NCBI RefSeq assembly: GCF_025060755.1
Contig: NZ_JANYUY010000056.1
Coordinates: 1 to 47,640, forward strand
From: Paenibacillus doosanensis
Lineage (GTDB): Bacteria > Bacillota > Bacilli > Paenibacillales > NBRC-103111
DNA length: 47,640 bases
Reading direction: 5' to 3'
Positions within the stretch are counted from its first letter, which is position 1, and every line of letters starts with the position of its first letter. The notes beneath the pieces are model-generated. The model was not told the DNA's origin and did not search any database. It saw only the letters and a list, made by a program, of their open reading frames with translations. A program made the position numbers and the translations under genes. Below, piece after piece: positions 1-9,077 of the stretch.

Positions 1-380
1 TTACCCGGTTTGGAAATGCGAAGGCTTTTATGGGGTACACAGGTTTGGTGCCGCGGGAATACTCAAGTGGTCAAAGCCGATGGCAGGGAAGTATTACGAA
101 ATCAGGGAATACCCACCTTCGCCGTTTACTGGTCGAATCCGCTTGGAGTTATCGCTATACACCTGCGTTGAAAGGAGAGTTAAAGAAACGTCAACAAGGA
201 AAATCGCCTGAAATACAGGCCATATCCTGGAAGGCACAGCATCGGTTACATCGAAAATATACGAAAATGCTGTCAAAGGGGAAGCCAAGTGGCAAAGCAG
301 TTGTGGCTGTGGCGCGAGAATTAAGTGGATTTATTTGGTCGATTGCCAGAGAACTTGAAGAAAAAAGAATACATGGATGA
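1..380 (+). mobile_element. IS110-family transposase, C-terminal part, cut by the window edge
   Basis: The reading frame is open from the first full codon at base 3 and has no start inside the window, so this is the C-terminal end of a gene that begins upstream. It carries the typical end of IS110/IS116/IS902 transposases: a G-Y-x-G-L-x-P-x-E block, then S-x-x-x-x-G-x-I-T-K-x-G-N, then an L-R-R-L-L-V-E-x-A-W helix. This is the Transposase_20 region with the catalytic serine zone. Members of this family are DEDD/serine recombinases that move an IS without classical inverted repeats. Whether the element is intact cannot be judged from here. Nothing downstream before base 874 looks like a continuing IS gene, so the element probably ends in the following 100-200 bases. 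Confidence 0.82.
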
Positions 381-605
381 GTCGCCTCTTTAACAGGACG
401 CTTGTTATACCAAAGTTCAATTTTGTTGATTCAAGGTAATCCCATGCCTCCATCCGAACCCGCGAATATCAGACTGCTCACCGTTGATAGCTTTTGCCTT
501 CTAGTTCAGCTTGTTCACCCCTCTTGTATAAAAAGGGGCAAGGGAAAACCAAGGGGAGTTACAAACTGCCTATTGACAGTCTCGTTCATATCAGCGATTG
601 GAGGA

Positions 606-642
606 TCAAATGGACGCCGCAGCGGCCTTGTTCACCGCTCTT
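606..642. repeat. Partial copy of intergenic repeat family A
   Basis: The stretch TCAAATGGACGCCGCAGCGG followed by a TTGTTCACC end resembles the right end of the elements at 28635-28740 and, inverted, 24242-24358. The left half is not recognisable, so this looks like a decayed or truncated copy. Confidence 0.5.
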
Positions 643-647
643 TTGCG

Positions 648-775
648 AGTCTGTCCGACGAAAGTTGCCATTGCGCAGCATAGCGACTGAATCATGACTG
701 CATAATTGGCCGCTAACGCTGCTTAGTTTCGGTCATTTGCATAGATACCTTACAACATGTTTCATCGGACAGACT
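648..775. repeat. MITE-like repeat family B, copy 1
   Basis: The element has 16-base inverted ends: AGTCTGTCCGACGAAA at 648-663 and TTTCATCGGACAGACT at 760-775, with one mismatch. It encodes no protein. A related element in the opposite orientation lies at 30988-31112. Size (about 128 bases) and terminal repeats suit a miniature transposable element or a bidirectional hairpin repeat. Confidence 0.65.
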
Positions 776-874
776 GTTAGTGAAGAGAGAAGGAAGCAAG
801 TTTGCTGCGCCGATTATTTGAATCCGCTTACAAGTAGGCTGGGCGAACCAATAAATACAGGGGGAGAGGGATCT

Positions 875-3184
875 ATGTTTCAAGGGAATATTACGGCCCG
901 GTTCAAAATGATTTACGGAATCGTATTTTTGATGATCATATCCGCTACGGTATGGCTGTCGTACTTAAGCTCCAAGAGCAGTCTGGAGGATCAGCTGAAA
1001 AATACGAATATCGCTCTGCTCAGCCTGGTTCAGCAGAAGATCGAGATGATGCTGCGGGAGATCGACACGAACACGATTAACTTTATTCAGGAGCCGGAGG
1101 TTGCCTTCCTCCTGAACGGGCAGTATACGACCGACGAATTGCGGTTTAACCACTTCAATATTTTGAATGCGAAGTTCAAGACGCTGATGAATGCGAACAG
1201 CAATATTTCGTCCTTTTACCTGTATTCCATCCAGAACAAAAGCATGCTGACCGACAGCACGTACGCCGACGAGGCCGACTTCTACGATATGAGCTGGCTG
1301 CCCGCGTTTAACGGGATGACGAGGTACCAGCAATGGCTCGACACCCGCCCGATTACGCAAATTAGCAATGCATTTCAATTGGAAAAAAATGTGATATCCC
1401 TTGTGCGCCAATTTCCGTTAATCAGCAATCCGCAGTTCCGCAAAGGCGCCATTATCGTGAACGTCGACGAGAGGACGATAGCGGATCTGATGGAGGACGT
1501 GGACAAGCAGCGGCTCGGCCAAACGCTGGTCGTAAGCGAGCAGGGAACGATCATCTCCTCGCAAAATAAACAGCAGCTGTACGCACCGCTCGACAGTTTG
1601 CCGGCGGCGCCCGCTCTGGAGCAAATGCAGGGCACCGGCTATGCGATTGAAGACACCCCGGAAGGCAGCTTTACGACCTTCTACGTATCCAGCGCCTATA
1701 ACGGCTGGAAGTATATCAGCATCGTGCCGAACCCGGTCATGAATCGGCCGCTGGAAATTACCCGCAACCTGCTGCTGGCGATCGCAGCGGGGATGTGCCT
1801 CGTGGCGATTGCGCTTGTCTATGCGGTAAGCAGCTACACGTTCCGTCCGCTGGACCGCTTCTTTCGTTCGTTTGCGGGTAAGAAAATGGAGCGTCCCGGC
1901 GATTTGACGTATATGGAGAAATTTTTCAAGCAGATGATGTCGGATAACGAATCGCTGCAAAAGCAGATGCACGAGAGCCTGCCCGCGCTCAAGTGGAGGC
2001 TCATCATGAGTCTTCTGATGGCCGATACGACAAGCTATAACCGCATGGTTCAATATTTCGACGTGCTGGGCATCCGCTTCTACGACTCCCGCTTTGTCGT
2101 TATGGTCATCGAGCTGGACCGGATTCAGGAGATCGCCTCCCCGCGCGATGTTTATCTGTTCACCTATGCGATCAGCAATGTCGCCCAGGAGCTGGTATCG
2201 GGCGTATGCAGCGGAGTGGCGGTCGAGATCAGCGACGGCAGCGCAGCCGCCATTATGAGCTTCGAGGAGGACGATCCCAAGGCCAACCAGATTCAGGCGC
2301 TGCAGGCGGCCGATCTGGTCAAGGATTACGTGGAGACTCATTTCAAGCAGACGGTGACGATCGGCGTCGGGAGCCCTCATCTTCATCTGAAAGGGATTCA
2401 CCGGTCATATCAGGAAGCCCTCAACGCGCTGAAGTATAAACTGATCATGGGAGAGAATACGGTCATTTCCGTCGACGATATTACCGGCAATCACAACGAT
2501 CAATTTTACCGGATATGGGCGCTCGGTGATTCGGTCGTCGGACATATTCGCAACCCGGACGAAACGAAGCTGGAGGAGCAGCTGGATGTGCTGTTCGGGC
2601 AGATTATCGCAAGCAGCGTGCCTCCGGAAATGATCAAGCAAATGTGCATCCAGCTGATCATGAAGTCGATCAAGGCGGTTTCGGAGAAAGGGCTCGATAT
2701 TAAGCGATTTCTCGATCCGAACGAAAATATTTATTACCGGATCGATTCCTGCGGCAGCGTGGACGAAATCAAACGATATATCGCCTCGTTCCTGAAGCAG
2801 CTTATCGTTCTGGCCGGCGAGAAGCGGGAAGGAAAAGGCAGCGGCGATACGATCGGACAGGTGATCCGTTATTTGGAGCAGCATTATATGGACAGCGATT
2901 TGTCGCTTAATCTGATGGCTTCGCAGTTCGGCCTGAGCGTGCCTTATTTGAGCAAGCTGTTCAAAGAGACGACCGAGACGAACTTCATGGATCACCTGAT
3001 CCGCATCCGGATGGAAAAGTCGAAGGAGCTGCTCGCCGATCCGAAGCTGAAAATCGGAGCGATCGCAGAGAGCGTAGGCTACAACAATCCGCAAAGCTTT
3101 ATCCGCATTTTCAAAAAGTATACCGGCCTAACACCCGGAGAATACCGGGAAACGACGCTCCATAGCGGTGAAAATCAAGATTAG
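875..3184 (+). CDS. Membrane-anchored AraC-family transcriptional regulator
   Basis: The 769-residue protein senses an extracellular or membrane signal and regulates transcription. The start at 875 is chosen because GGGGGAGAGG lies just upstream, whereas the longer frame from 737 has no binding site. Residues about 12-32 form the first membrane helix. An extracellular Cache-like sensor region follows, and a second membrane helix lies at about residues 295-320. A cytoplasmic linker leads to the C-terminal AraC/XylS double helix-turn-helix in the last 100 residues, including the Y-L-S-x-L-F-K and G-Y-x-x-x-Q-S-F-x-R-x-F-K-K signatures. In Paenibacillus such proteins usually sit next to the sugar operon they control. 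Here the LplB-type permease gene follows in the same direction, so it is the likely activator of the pectin-oligosaccharide genes. The ligand is unknown. Confidence 0.9.
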   Translation: MFQGNITARFKMIYGIVFLMIISATVWLSYLSSKSSLEDQLKNTNIALLSLVQQKIEMMLREIDTNTINFIQEPEVAFLLNGQYTTDELRFNHFNILNAKFKTLMNANSNISSFYLYSIQNKSMLTDSTYADEADFYDMSWLPAFNGMTRYQQWLDTRPITQISNAFQLEKNVISLVRQFPLISNPQFRKGAIIVNVDERTIADLMEDVDKQRLGQTLVVSEQGTIISSQNKQQLYAPLDSLPAAPALEQMQGTGYAIEDTPEGSFTTFYVSSAYNGWKYISIVPNPVMNRPLEITRNLLLAIAAGMCLVAIALVYAVSSYTFRPLDRFFRSFAGKKMERPGDLTYMEKFFKQMMSDNESLQKQMHESLPALKWRLIMSLLMADTTSYNRMVQYFDVLGIRFYDSRFVVMVIELDRIQEIASPRDVYLFTYAISNVAQELVSGVCSGVAVEISDGSAAAIMSFEEDDPKANQIQALQAADLVKDYVETHFKQTVTIGVGSPHLHLKGIHRSYQEALNALKYKLIMGENTVISVDDITGNHNDQFYRIWALGDSVVGHIRNPDETKLEEQLDVLFGQIIASSVPPEMIKQMCIQLIMKSIKAVSEKGLDIKRFLDPNENIYYRIDSCGSVDEIKRYIASFLKQLIVLAGEKREGKGSGDTIGQVIRYLEQHYMDSDLSLNLMASQFGLSVPYLSKLFKETTETNFMDHLIRIRMEKSKELLADPKLKIGAIAESVGYNNPQSFIRIFKKYTGLTPGEYRETTLHSGENQD

Positions 3185-3507
3185 GTTAAAAAAGGTGAGC
3201 GGATTAAAAAATGAGAACGGCGGCTGAAGGACAGCAACTTAAAGTCATAGAAAAAAAATAATCCCAAAATCCGGGCAAGAGCGTTCGCCCCGGTCCGCGG
3301 TGTTCGGCCCGTTCAAGGGCAAAGCAACGACCGGGGACAGCTGCGCCGGGAAGAACGATGGACGCCGCAGCGGGCTTTTTCGCCTCATTTCTATAGCCAA
3401 GGCTTAAAAACGGTGCAAAGGATTAAAAAGTGAATATTTCCAAGTTGCGCCCTCAGCGTATACGATGACAATGTAATCCGAGAGCGCAGAGAGAGGAGGT
3501 GGAACGC
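3185..3507 (+). promoter_or_regulatory. Leader of the pectin transporter operon with a 30-base direct repeat
   Basis: This 323-base gap holds two copies of a degenerate direct repeat. TTAAAAAAGGTGAGCGGATT at 3186-3205 continues into AAAAAATGA to 3214, and TTAAAAACGGTGCAAAGGAT at 3404-3423 continues into TAAAAAGTGA to 3433. They differ by a one-base gap and a few changes. Direct repeats of this size fit the tandem half-sites bound by AraC-type regulators such as the one encoded just upstream. This role is inferred. A fragment similar to repeat family A (GATGGACGCCGCAGCGGGCT) lies at about 3358-3377. No clear SigA promoter was identified. Confidence 0.45.
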
Positions 3508-4479
3508 ATGAGTTCACCAATCGGCGATATCGCAGAGCAAAGCCGGACCGTATCGTCCGCGCAGGCCGGAAGATGGAAGGCGGCATGGAAATATATCAAA
3601 CGCGACAAATATTTATACCTGCTGCTCGTTCCGGTGCTGGCGTATTATTTGATCTTTAAGTACGCGCCGATGTTCGGCGAAATTATCGCATTCAAAAACT
3701 ACCGGTTCGCGGACGGGATTTGGGGGAGCCAGTGGGCCGGGCTCAAGCATTTCCAGCGGCTGTTTACCAGTCCGGATTTTTTCAATGTACTGAAAAATAC
3801 GCTGCTGCTGAATGTATACAGCATCGTCTTCGCTTTTCCCGTCCCGATCTTGCTGGCGATTTTGCTCAACGAGGTGCGGGTCGAGTGGTACAAACGAATG
3901 ATACAAAATCTGCTCTATATTCCGCATTTTATTTCCTGGGTCGTTCTGGGCGGTATCGTCATCGCGCTGCTGTCGCCGTCCACGGGCATCGTCAATACCG
4001 TGCTGAAGCTGCTTGGGCTGGAGCCGGTCTACTTCATGGCGAGCAACTTCTGGTGGCCGATCATGTTTATTGTGTCGGGCATATGGCAGAGCGCGGGCTG
4101 GGGGACGATTCTGTATTTGGCGGCTATGGCGGGCATCGACCCGCAGCTGTACGAAGCGGCCAAGATCGACGGAGCGAGCAAGCTTCGCCGCATTTGGCAT
4201 GTAACGATTCCCGGCATCCGCAGCACGATTGCGATACTGCTCATTCTCCGGGTCGGGCAGATGATGGACGTCGGCTTCGAGCAAGTCTTTATTTTGCAAA
4301 ATAAAGCGGTATACGAAGTTTCGAACGTTATCAGCACCTATGTATACCATGTCGGACTGGAAGGGGCGCAGTACAGCTACACGACGGCGCTCGGGTTGTT
4401 TCAATCGGTCATCGGGCTCATTCTGGTCGTCGGCGTGAACAAACTGATTAAGGCCATGGGGGAAAACGGGCTATGGTAA
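3508..4479 (+). CDS. Carbohydrate ABC transporter permease, LplB type
   Basis: This 323-residue inner subunit of a CUT1-type sugar importer has six predicted membrane helices starting at about residue 35 and the cytoplasmic EAA loop Y-E-A-A-K-I-D-G-A at about residues 212-220, which contacts the ATPase. The ATG at 3508 follows GAGAGGAGGT with eight bases of spacing and is preferred over the in-frame GTG at 3499. The gene is followed 12 bases later by a second permease and then by the binding protein. LplB-type permeases of Bacillota commonly import pectin- or xylan-derived oligosaccharides and rely on a shared MsmX-like ATPase. No ATPase gene lies in this operon. Confidence 0.93.
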   Translation: MSSPIGDIAEQSRTVSSAQAGRWKAAWKYIKRDKYLYLLLVPVLAYYLIFKYAPMFGEIIAFKNYRFADGIWGSQWAGLKHFQRLFTSPDFFNVLKNTLLLNVYSIVFAFPVPILLAILLNEVRVEWYKRMIQNLLYIPHFISWVVLGGIVIALLSPSTGIVNTVLKLLGLEPVYFMASNFWWPIMFIVSGIWQSAGWGTILYLAAMAGIDPQLYEAAKIDGASKLRRIWHVTIPGIRSTIAILLILRVGQMMDVGFEQVFILQNKAVYEVSNVISTYVYHVGLEGAQYSYTTALGLFQSVIGLILVVGVNKLIKAMGENGLW

Positions 4480-4491
4480 GGAGGGAAACGA

Positions 4492-5388
4492 ATGTCCGGT
4501 CACTCATCACCAGCTTCTCGATTGCTTTATAGTTTACTGTATGTCATCCTTGCGTCTTTGGCCGTCATGACTTTGTTTCCTTTCGTCAACGTGCTGGCTA
4601 CTTCCTTAAGCGGTTCCAGAGCGATCAGCTCCGGAGAAGTGTTCTTGTGGCCGAAGGATGTTACCTTCGCATCGTTCAGCAATCTGATTCAGGACGGCCA
4701 GCTGCTGGTCGCGATGAAAAACACCGTCGTCATTACGGTCGTCGGAACGGCGCTCAATATCGCGATGACGATCATAGCGGCCTATCCGCTCAGCCGTAAG
4801 CGGCTTAAGGGACGCAGCGCGTTCCTGATGATCATCACCTTCACGATGCTGTTCGGCGGCGGGTTAATTCCGAATTATATCCTGATTAAAACGCTGGGGA
4901 TTATGAACACCTATTGGGCGCTATGGCTGCCGGGACTGCTCAGCACGTACAACTTTTTCGTGATGAAGACGTTTTTCGAGAATTTGCCGGCGGAGCTGGA
5001 GGAATCGGCGTCGATCGACGGCGCCAACGATCTGGTCATTATATGGCGCATTATTCTTCCGCTGTCGCTGCCGATTATCGCTGCGCTGACACTGTTCTAT
5101 GCGGTGGGCTGGTGGAATTCGTACATGAACGTGCTGATGTACATTACGAGCTCCGGCAAGCAGTCGCTGATGGTCAAGCTGCTGCAGATGATCGATACGA
5201 CGAGCCAGAGCTTGCTCAATGCCGGCGCGACGAACGGAGGCGAGGGCGCGGTCATGCAGACGCTGGTTTCGCCGGAAGGCATCCGGGCGGCGGCCATCAT
5301 GATTTCGGTGACGCCGATCTTATGCGTCTATCCGTTCCTGCAAAAATATTTTGTCAAGGGCGTCTTAATCGGTTCGTTGAAAGGATAA
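4492..5388 (+). CDS. Carbohydrate ABC transporter permease, LplC/YtcP type
   Basis: This second membrane subunit of the same importer has 298 residues and about six membrane helices. The EAA-loop signature E-E-S-A-S-I-D-G-A-N lies at about residues 171-180. The start follows TAAGGAGGGA directly after the upstream permease stop, so the two are co-transcribed and translationally linked. The extended loop between the last two helices, with a Q-S-L-M-V-K-L-L-Q motif, is typical of the LplC branch, which pairs with large LplA-type binding proteins, and the next gene is one of these. Confidence 0.93.
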   Translation: MSGHSSPASRLLYSLLYVILASLAVMTLFPFVNVLATSLSGSRAISSGEVFLWPKDVTFASFSNLIQDGQLLVAMKNTVVITVVGTALNIAMTIIAAYPLSRKRLKGRSAFLMIITFTMLFGGGLIPNYILIKTLGIMNTYWALWLPGLLSTYNFFVMKTFFENLPAELEESASIDGANDLVIIWRIILPLSLPIIAALTLFYAVGWWNSYMNVLMYITSSGKQSLMVKLLQMIDTTSQSLLNAGATNGGEGAVMQTLVSPEGIRAAAIMISVTPILCVYPFLQKYFVKGVLIGSLKG

Positions 5389-5427
5389 AGCGATTGCAGG
5401 TTATATAAACAGGAGGCGAAGTTATCG

Positions 5428-6993
5428 ATGATCCAACGTAAACGTATGGCCGTTTTGCTGGGCACGACTCTGCTTACGACGATGGTTGCAGCCTGCTCCT
5501 CGGGGAGCGAGGAAGGACAGAGCGGCGACGGAAAAAAGGACGACGGCTCGAAAAAGCCCGAGGTCAGCATCTCGATCCTCGATCGCGGGCAAATCGCCAG
5601 CGACGAAGGCACCTACGAAAGCAATCGCGTAACGAAGTATATTAACGAGAAATCGGGACTTAACGTTAAATGGGTGCCGATTTTGCGCACACAGTCGACG
5701 CAGAAGCTGAATACGCTTATTGCGGCGGGGGAAGCGCCGGACTTGATGTGGGAATACGGGCGCGATTATATGTCGACGCTCAAGGATCAAGGCGCGATTC
5801 AGCCGATCGACGAGTATATTGAGAAATACAGCACTTCGTACAAGGCGTATTTGCAAGCGCATCCGGAGTTGAAGCCGTATACGATGTTCGACGGCAAGAC
5901 GTATATCGCCACCAGCGCGCGCGGAATCGATGCGATAGCGAACCATGCGATGTGGATTCGGCAGGATTGGCTCGACAAGCTCGGCTTGAAGATGCCGACG
6001 ACGATGGATGAACTGATGACGGTGCTGCGCGCCTTCAAAGATAAGGACCCTGACGGCAACGGGAAAAACGATACGCTCGGCGCCGCCTTCAATTTTAACT
6101 ATACCGGGATTATTCAGGCCTTGTATGCGGCCCACGGAGGGCTGTGGTATCTGGAAGGCGACAAAATTGTCAAAGGCAACTTTACGGACAGATACGCCGA
6201 TGTTCTGGCCACGCTGAAAGCGATGTTTGACGAAGGGCTGGTCGATAAGGAATATATTACCGATAAAAACTATCAAAAGGAACGGCAGCTGTTTGTTACG
6301 GGCAAGGCGGGCGTTTATTTTGCAAGCTGGAATATTCCGGCGGAGTACCGCGAGCTGAAGCAAAACGTGCCGGATGCGAAGCTCGTTCCCTTCGAGCCCG
6401 TCTCCACGAAATACGGCAAGTTCGGTCTGTACCAAGAGCCGCCTGCCAACAAGCTGATCGTTTTCAACAAAAATATGAAGGACCCGCAAGCCGCCATCAA
6501 GCTGCTCGACTGGATGATCGACAAAAACTGGTTCGACGTCCGCTTCGGTCAAGAAGGCGTGCACTACAAGCTGGTGAACGGGGTTCCGCAAGCGATCGAC
6601 GCCGAGAAGAACAAAAAGGAGATCATCTATGCTCCTGAGTACGCCGTGCTCGATCAATACAGTCCGAAGCCGGAAGATTTCGCGATTATGGCGGCCCAGG
6701 ATACCATCTCGCAAGAGTACGCCAAGTTGCAGGGCGAATCGCTGACGGTAGCGATGAAAAATAAATTCCGTCGGGACATTCCGTTCAACCCTACGTTCCC
6801 TGAGTTGAGCGAAATTCAAACGTCGTTCGCTCCGCTGTCGGAAGAAATTGAGACGAAGGTCATTACCGGAGGAACGCAGTACACGCCGCAGTGGGGGATG
6901 GAGCAGCTGCGCAAGGAATGGAAGCGTCTTGGCGGGGATAATGTCGACAAGATGGCGCAGGAATGGTATCAGAAAAATTTGAAGGGTCAGTGA
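5428..6993 (+). CDS. Extracellular solute-binding lipoprotein, LplA type
   Basis: This 521-residue lipoprotein captures the substrate outside the cell and delivers it to the two permeases encoded upstream. Residues 1-22 form a signal peptide with a lipobox ending in V-A-A-C; Cys23 is the expected lipidated residue. A polar Ser/Gly/Lys linker follows. The rest is one large periplasmic-binding fold of the size usual for LplA/YtcQ proteins (about 500-560 residues, longer than MalE types). A Ca-binding-like segment D-K-D-P-D-G-N-G-K-N-D lies at about residues 206-216, common in this subfamily. AACAGGAGG precedes the ATG. The downstream oligogalacturonate lyase suggests a galacturonan or rhamnogalacturonan oligosaccharide as ligand, which is inferred. 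Confidence 0.92.
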   Translation: MIQRKRMAVLLGTTLLTTMVAACSSGSEEGQSGDGKKDDGSKKPEVSISILDRGQIASDEGTYESNRVTKYINEKSGLNVKWVPILRTQSTQKLNTLIAAGEAPDLMWEYGRDYMSTLKDQGAIQPIDEYIEKYSTSYKAYLQAHPELKPYTMFDGKTYIATSARGIDAIANHAMWIRQDWLDKLGLKMPTTMDELMTVLRAFKDKDPDGNGKNDTLGAAFNFNYTGIIQALYAAHGGLWYLEGDKIVKGNFTDRYADVLATLKAMFDEGLVDKEYITDKNYQKERQLFVTGKAGVYFASWNIPAEYRELKQNVPDAKLVPFEPVSTKYGKFGLYQEPPANKLIVFNKNMKDPQAAIKLLDWMIDKNWFDVRFGQEGVHYKLVNGVPQAIDAEKNKKEIIYAPEYAVLDQYSPKPEDFAIMAAQDTISQEYAKLQGESLTVAMKNKFRRDIPFNPTFPELSEIQTSFAPLSEEIETKVITGGTQYTPQWGMEQLRKEWKRLGGDNVDKMAQEWYQKNLKGQ

Positions 6994-7167
6994 TGCGGGA
7001 GAACAAAGGCGCTTGACGGCCCGGTTAAGGCCGAGGCCCAGCCCGCAAAAGCGATCATGAGGCGTTCCGACACGGCGGCAGGTCCGCTGCGGAGCGGATT
7101 ACGGACGCCTCCCTCTAATGAATTAATGTCATTAAATATTAATGATATAAATAAGGAGTGGAAACCT

Positions 7168-9051
7168 ATGACGATCGATCATCATCGCATGCTGCTTAAG
7201 GAGCTGGAGCGCTGGCATCCCGACTACAATCCCGAGCTGCAGATGGTTCGCAGGCCGTTCAGTTCTCCCGGCTACCATACGACGCTGAAGCGGGAGCAGG
7301 TGACGCATACGCATCCGACCTTGGCGGCGCTTGTCTACGCGCTGGGGCTGCTCGACTCGGAGGACGAAGCGCTTGCCGCCCGGGCGTCGGATATTATCGG
7401 CAAGGTCATCGGCCTCCAGGATCAAAACCGCGAGAACGCGACCTTCGGCATTTGGTCGTGGTTTCTGGAGGAGCCGCTGTCCATGATGGCGCCGCCCGAC
7501 TGGAACTGGGCCGATTTCTGCGGCAAGCGGCTTGTGCTGGCGGAGCAGCGCCACGGACAGCGCTTTAGCGCGGAGCTGAGAGAGCGGCTGCGCCACGCCG
7601 TATACTGCGCATGCGATGCGATCATGAAGCGCAACGTCGGCCCCGGCTATACGAATATAGCCATTATGGGAGCGTTCGTGACGCTGATTGCCGGCGAAGT
7701 GTACGGGGAAGAGCGTTACCGGGACTACGGCTTGGAGCGTCTGCGCAAGTTCAGCGACTATACGAAGGAGCTCGGGACGTTTCAGGAATTCAACAGCCCG
7801 ACCTATACGGTCGTCGCGATTCAGGAGCTGTCGAGCATCCATACGTCGACCGGTCTGGAGGAAGCGAAGCGGCTGAGCGCCGATATGCTCGATGTCGCCT
7901 GGAGAATGGCCGCCGAGCATTATCACGTGCCGACGGGCGAATGGTCCGGCCCGCACAGCCGCAGCTACAGCACGGCGACGACGGATGCGGTCCGCTCCTT
8001 CCTCGAGCTGGCGTGTCCGGGCTCGCTGTCTCTGCTGCCCGAAGAACGGTTCGCCTACAATCTCGATTGGTACGGCAGCGGGATTCGCTGCCCCGAAGCG
8101 TACATATCCGCTTTCCGCCAGGCGCAAACCGGGGAATTCAGGCAGGTCGTGCAGAGAAGCGCCGCCGGTGAGCCGGTGAATACGGCGACGACCTACAAGG
8201 ACGAGCGGATCAGCCTCGGCACGTTCAGCAGGGACGTCATGTGGAATCAGCGGCGCAATCTGCTCGCCTATGTGCCGAACGGGGAAGGCTTTACCTATAT
8301 GCATCTGCGTTTTTTGCACGACGGATACGATTATTCGTCGGCCGTCTTCTACGGCGAGCAGCTGCAAAACGACGTTCTGTTCGGCATCGGCTTCTGCACG
8401 GACGGCGGGGACACCCATATCGGGCTCGATCCGATCGACGGGACGATCGAGGCGTCCGACCTGCGGCTGCGGTTGGAATTCGGCGGCAGTCAGGAAGGCG
8501 TTGCGGCGGATTTGACCGACGCTTGGAGCGAAGCCGCCGCTGAAGCGGGCACCGCGCTTGAAGCCGCTAGCGGCAGCGCCGCCGCAACGCGCGGAGGGGC
8601 GGATCTGCGGACGGCGAACGTGCGGCTGGATCGCGGGCTTGCCGTGCAGGCGCAGGTTTTGTTCGCTGCCTTCGACGGCGAACGCCCCGAATGGAAGATA
8701 AGCGCGGACGAAGGCAAATTATGCGTAGACTATGTGATCTACGCCGGAGCCAGGAAGCGCTTCGATTTTCGCGGCATGGAGCAGGCGCTGCTCGTGTTCG
8801 CCCTGCGTCTGGGCAGCGCAGCGGAGCCGGCGGGGCTGAACGCGTCCGCCGTGCCGGAGCGCGCCGCCGCCGCTGTTTCGGCTTCGGCCGAGAGGAAGCC
8901 GGAGGGCCCCGGCGCTGCGGCTCCGGAGGCCGCCGAAGCGGCTGAGCGCCGTCCGCGCGTGCATGCCGAATGGCATACGGACGGCGGCGGGACGCTGCGG
9001 CTGAGCCTGCCGCTTAAACCCGCGCCGAAGCAGGAGATGCTTCAGCCATAG
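7168..9051 (+). CDS. Unidentified probable glycan-active enzyme of the pectin operon
   Basis: This 627-residue protein has no signal peptide and is therefore cytoplasmic. The ATG at 7168 follows ATAAGGAGTG and replaces the frame start at 7057, which has no binding site. I cannot assign a family with confidence. Residues about 60-330 are rich in regularly spaced helices with aromatic motifs (F-G-I-W-S-W, G-P-G-Y-T-N-I-A, E-F-N-S-P-T-Y, G-P-H-S-R-S-Y), which resembles the (alpha/alpha) toroid of polysaccharide lyases and six-hairpin hydrolases. A beta-rich C-terminal part contains two Ala-rich low-complexity stretches at about residues 454-475 and 550-595. Its place between the sugar-binding protein and an oligogalacturonate lyase argues for intracellular cleavage of an imported uronic-acid oligosaccharide. 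A structural or domain search would settle this. Confidence 0.6.
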   Translation: MTIDHHRMLLKELERWHPDYNPELQMVRRPFSSPGYHTTLKREQVTHTHPTLAALVYALGLLDSEDEALAARASDIIGKVIGLQDQNRENATFGIWSWFLEEPLSMMAPPDWNWADFCGKRLVLAEQRHGQRFSAELRERLRHAVYCACDAIMKRNVGPGYTNIAIMGAFVTLIAGEVYGEERYRDYGLERLRKFSDYTKELGTFQEFNSPTYTVVAIQELSSIHTSTGLEEAKRLSADMLDVAWRMAAEHYHVPTGEWSGPHSRSYSTATTDAVRSFLELACPGSLSLLPEERFAYNLDWYGSGIRCPEAYISAFRQAQTGEFRQVVQRSAAGEPVNTATTYKDERISLGTFSRDVMWNQRRNLLAYVPNGEGFTYMHLRFLHDGYDYSSAVFYGEQLQNDVLFGIGFCTDGGDTHIGLDPIDGTIEASDLRLRLEFGGSQEGVAADLTDAWSEAAAEAGTALEAASGSAAATRGGADLRTANVRLDRGLAVQAQVLFAAFDGERPEWKISADEGKLCVDYVIYAGARKRFDFRGMEQALLVFALRLGSAAEPAGLNASAVPERAAAAVSASAERKPEGPGAAAPEAAEAAERRPRVHAEWHTDGGGTLRLSLPLKPAPKQEMLQP

Positions 9052-9077
9052 CAAACGCGAAGAAAGGGGAGCTTCAT

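Larger units (their letters stand above)
381..874. other. Non-coding gap holding repeat remnants
   Basis: About 490 bases lie between the transposase and the AraC regulator. Short open frames here have no ribosome binding site and no recognisable protein. The gap holds a short hairpin near 517-541 (TTCACCCC, then AAAGGGG), a partial copy of the GTGGTGAAAAA-type repeat at about 606-642, and a complete AGTCTGTCCGA-ended repeat at 648-775. The promoter of the AraC gene must lie here, but no convincing -35/-10 pair was found. Confidence 0.6.

Noticed and set aside
402-697. Two overlapping small frames after the transposase
   Set aside because: No ribosome site, overlap with repeat remnants, no protein-like composition.
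5422-6819. 465-codon open frame on the minus strand across the LplA-type gene
   Set aside because: It is a shadow of a GC-biased gene: no ribosome site, Arg/Leu/His-rich nonsense composition, no recognisable motif, and the opposite strand has a clear lipoprotein.
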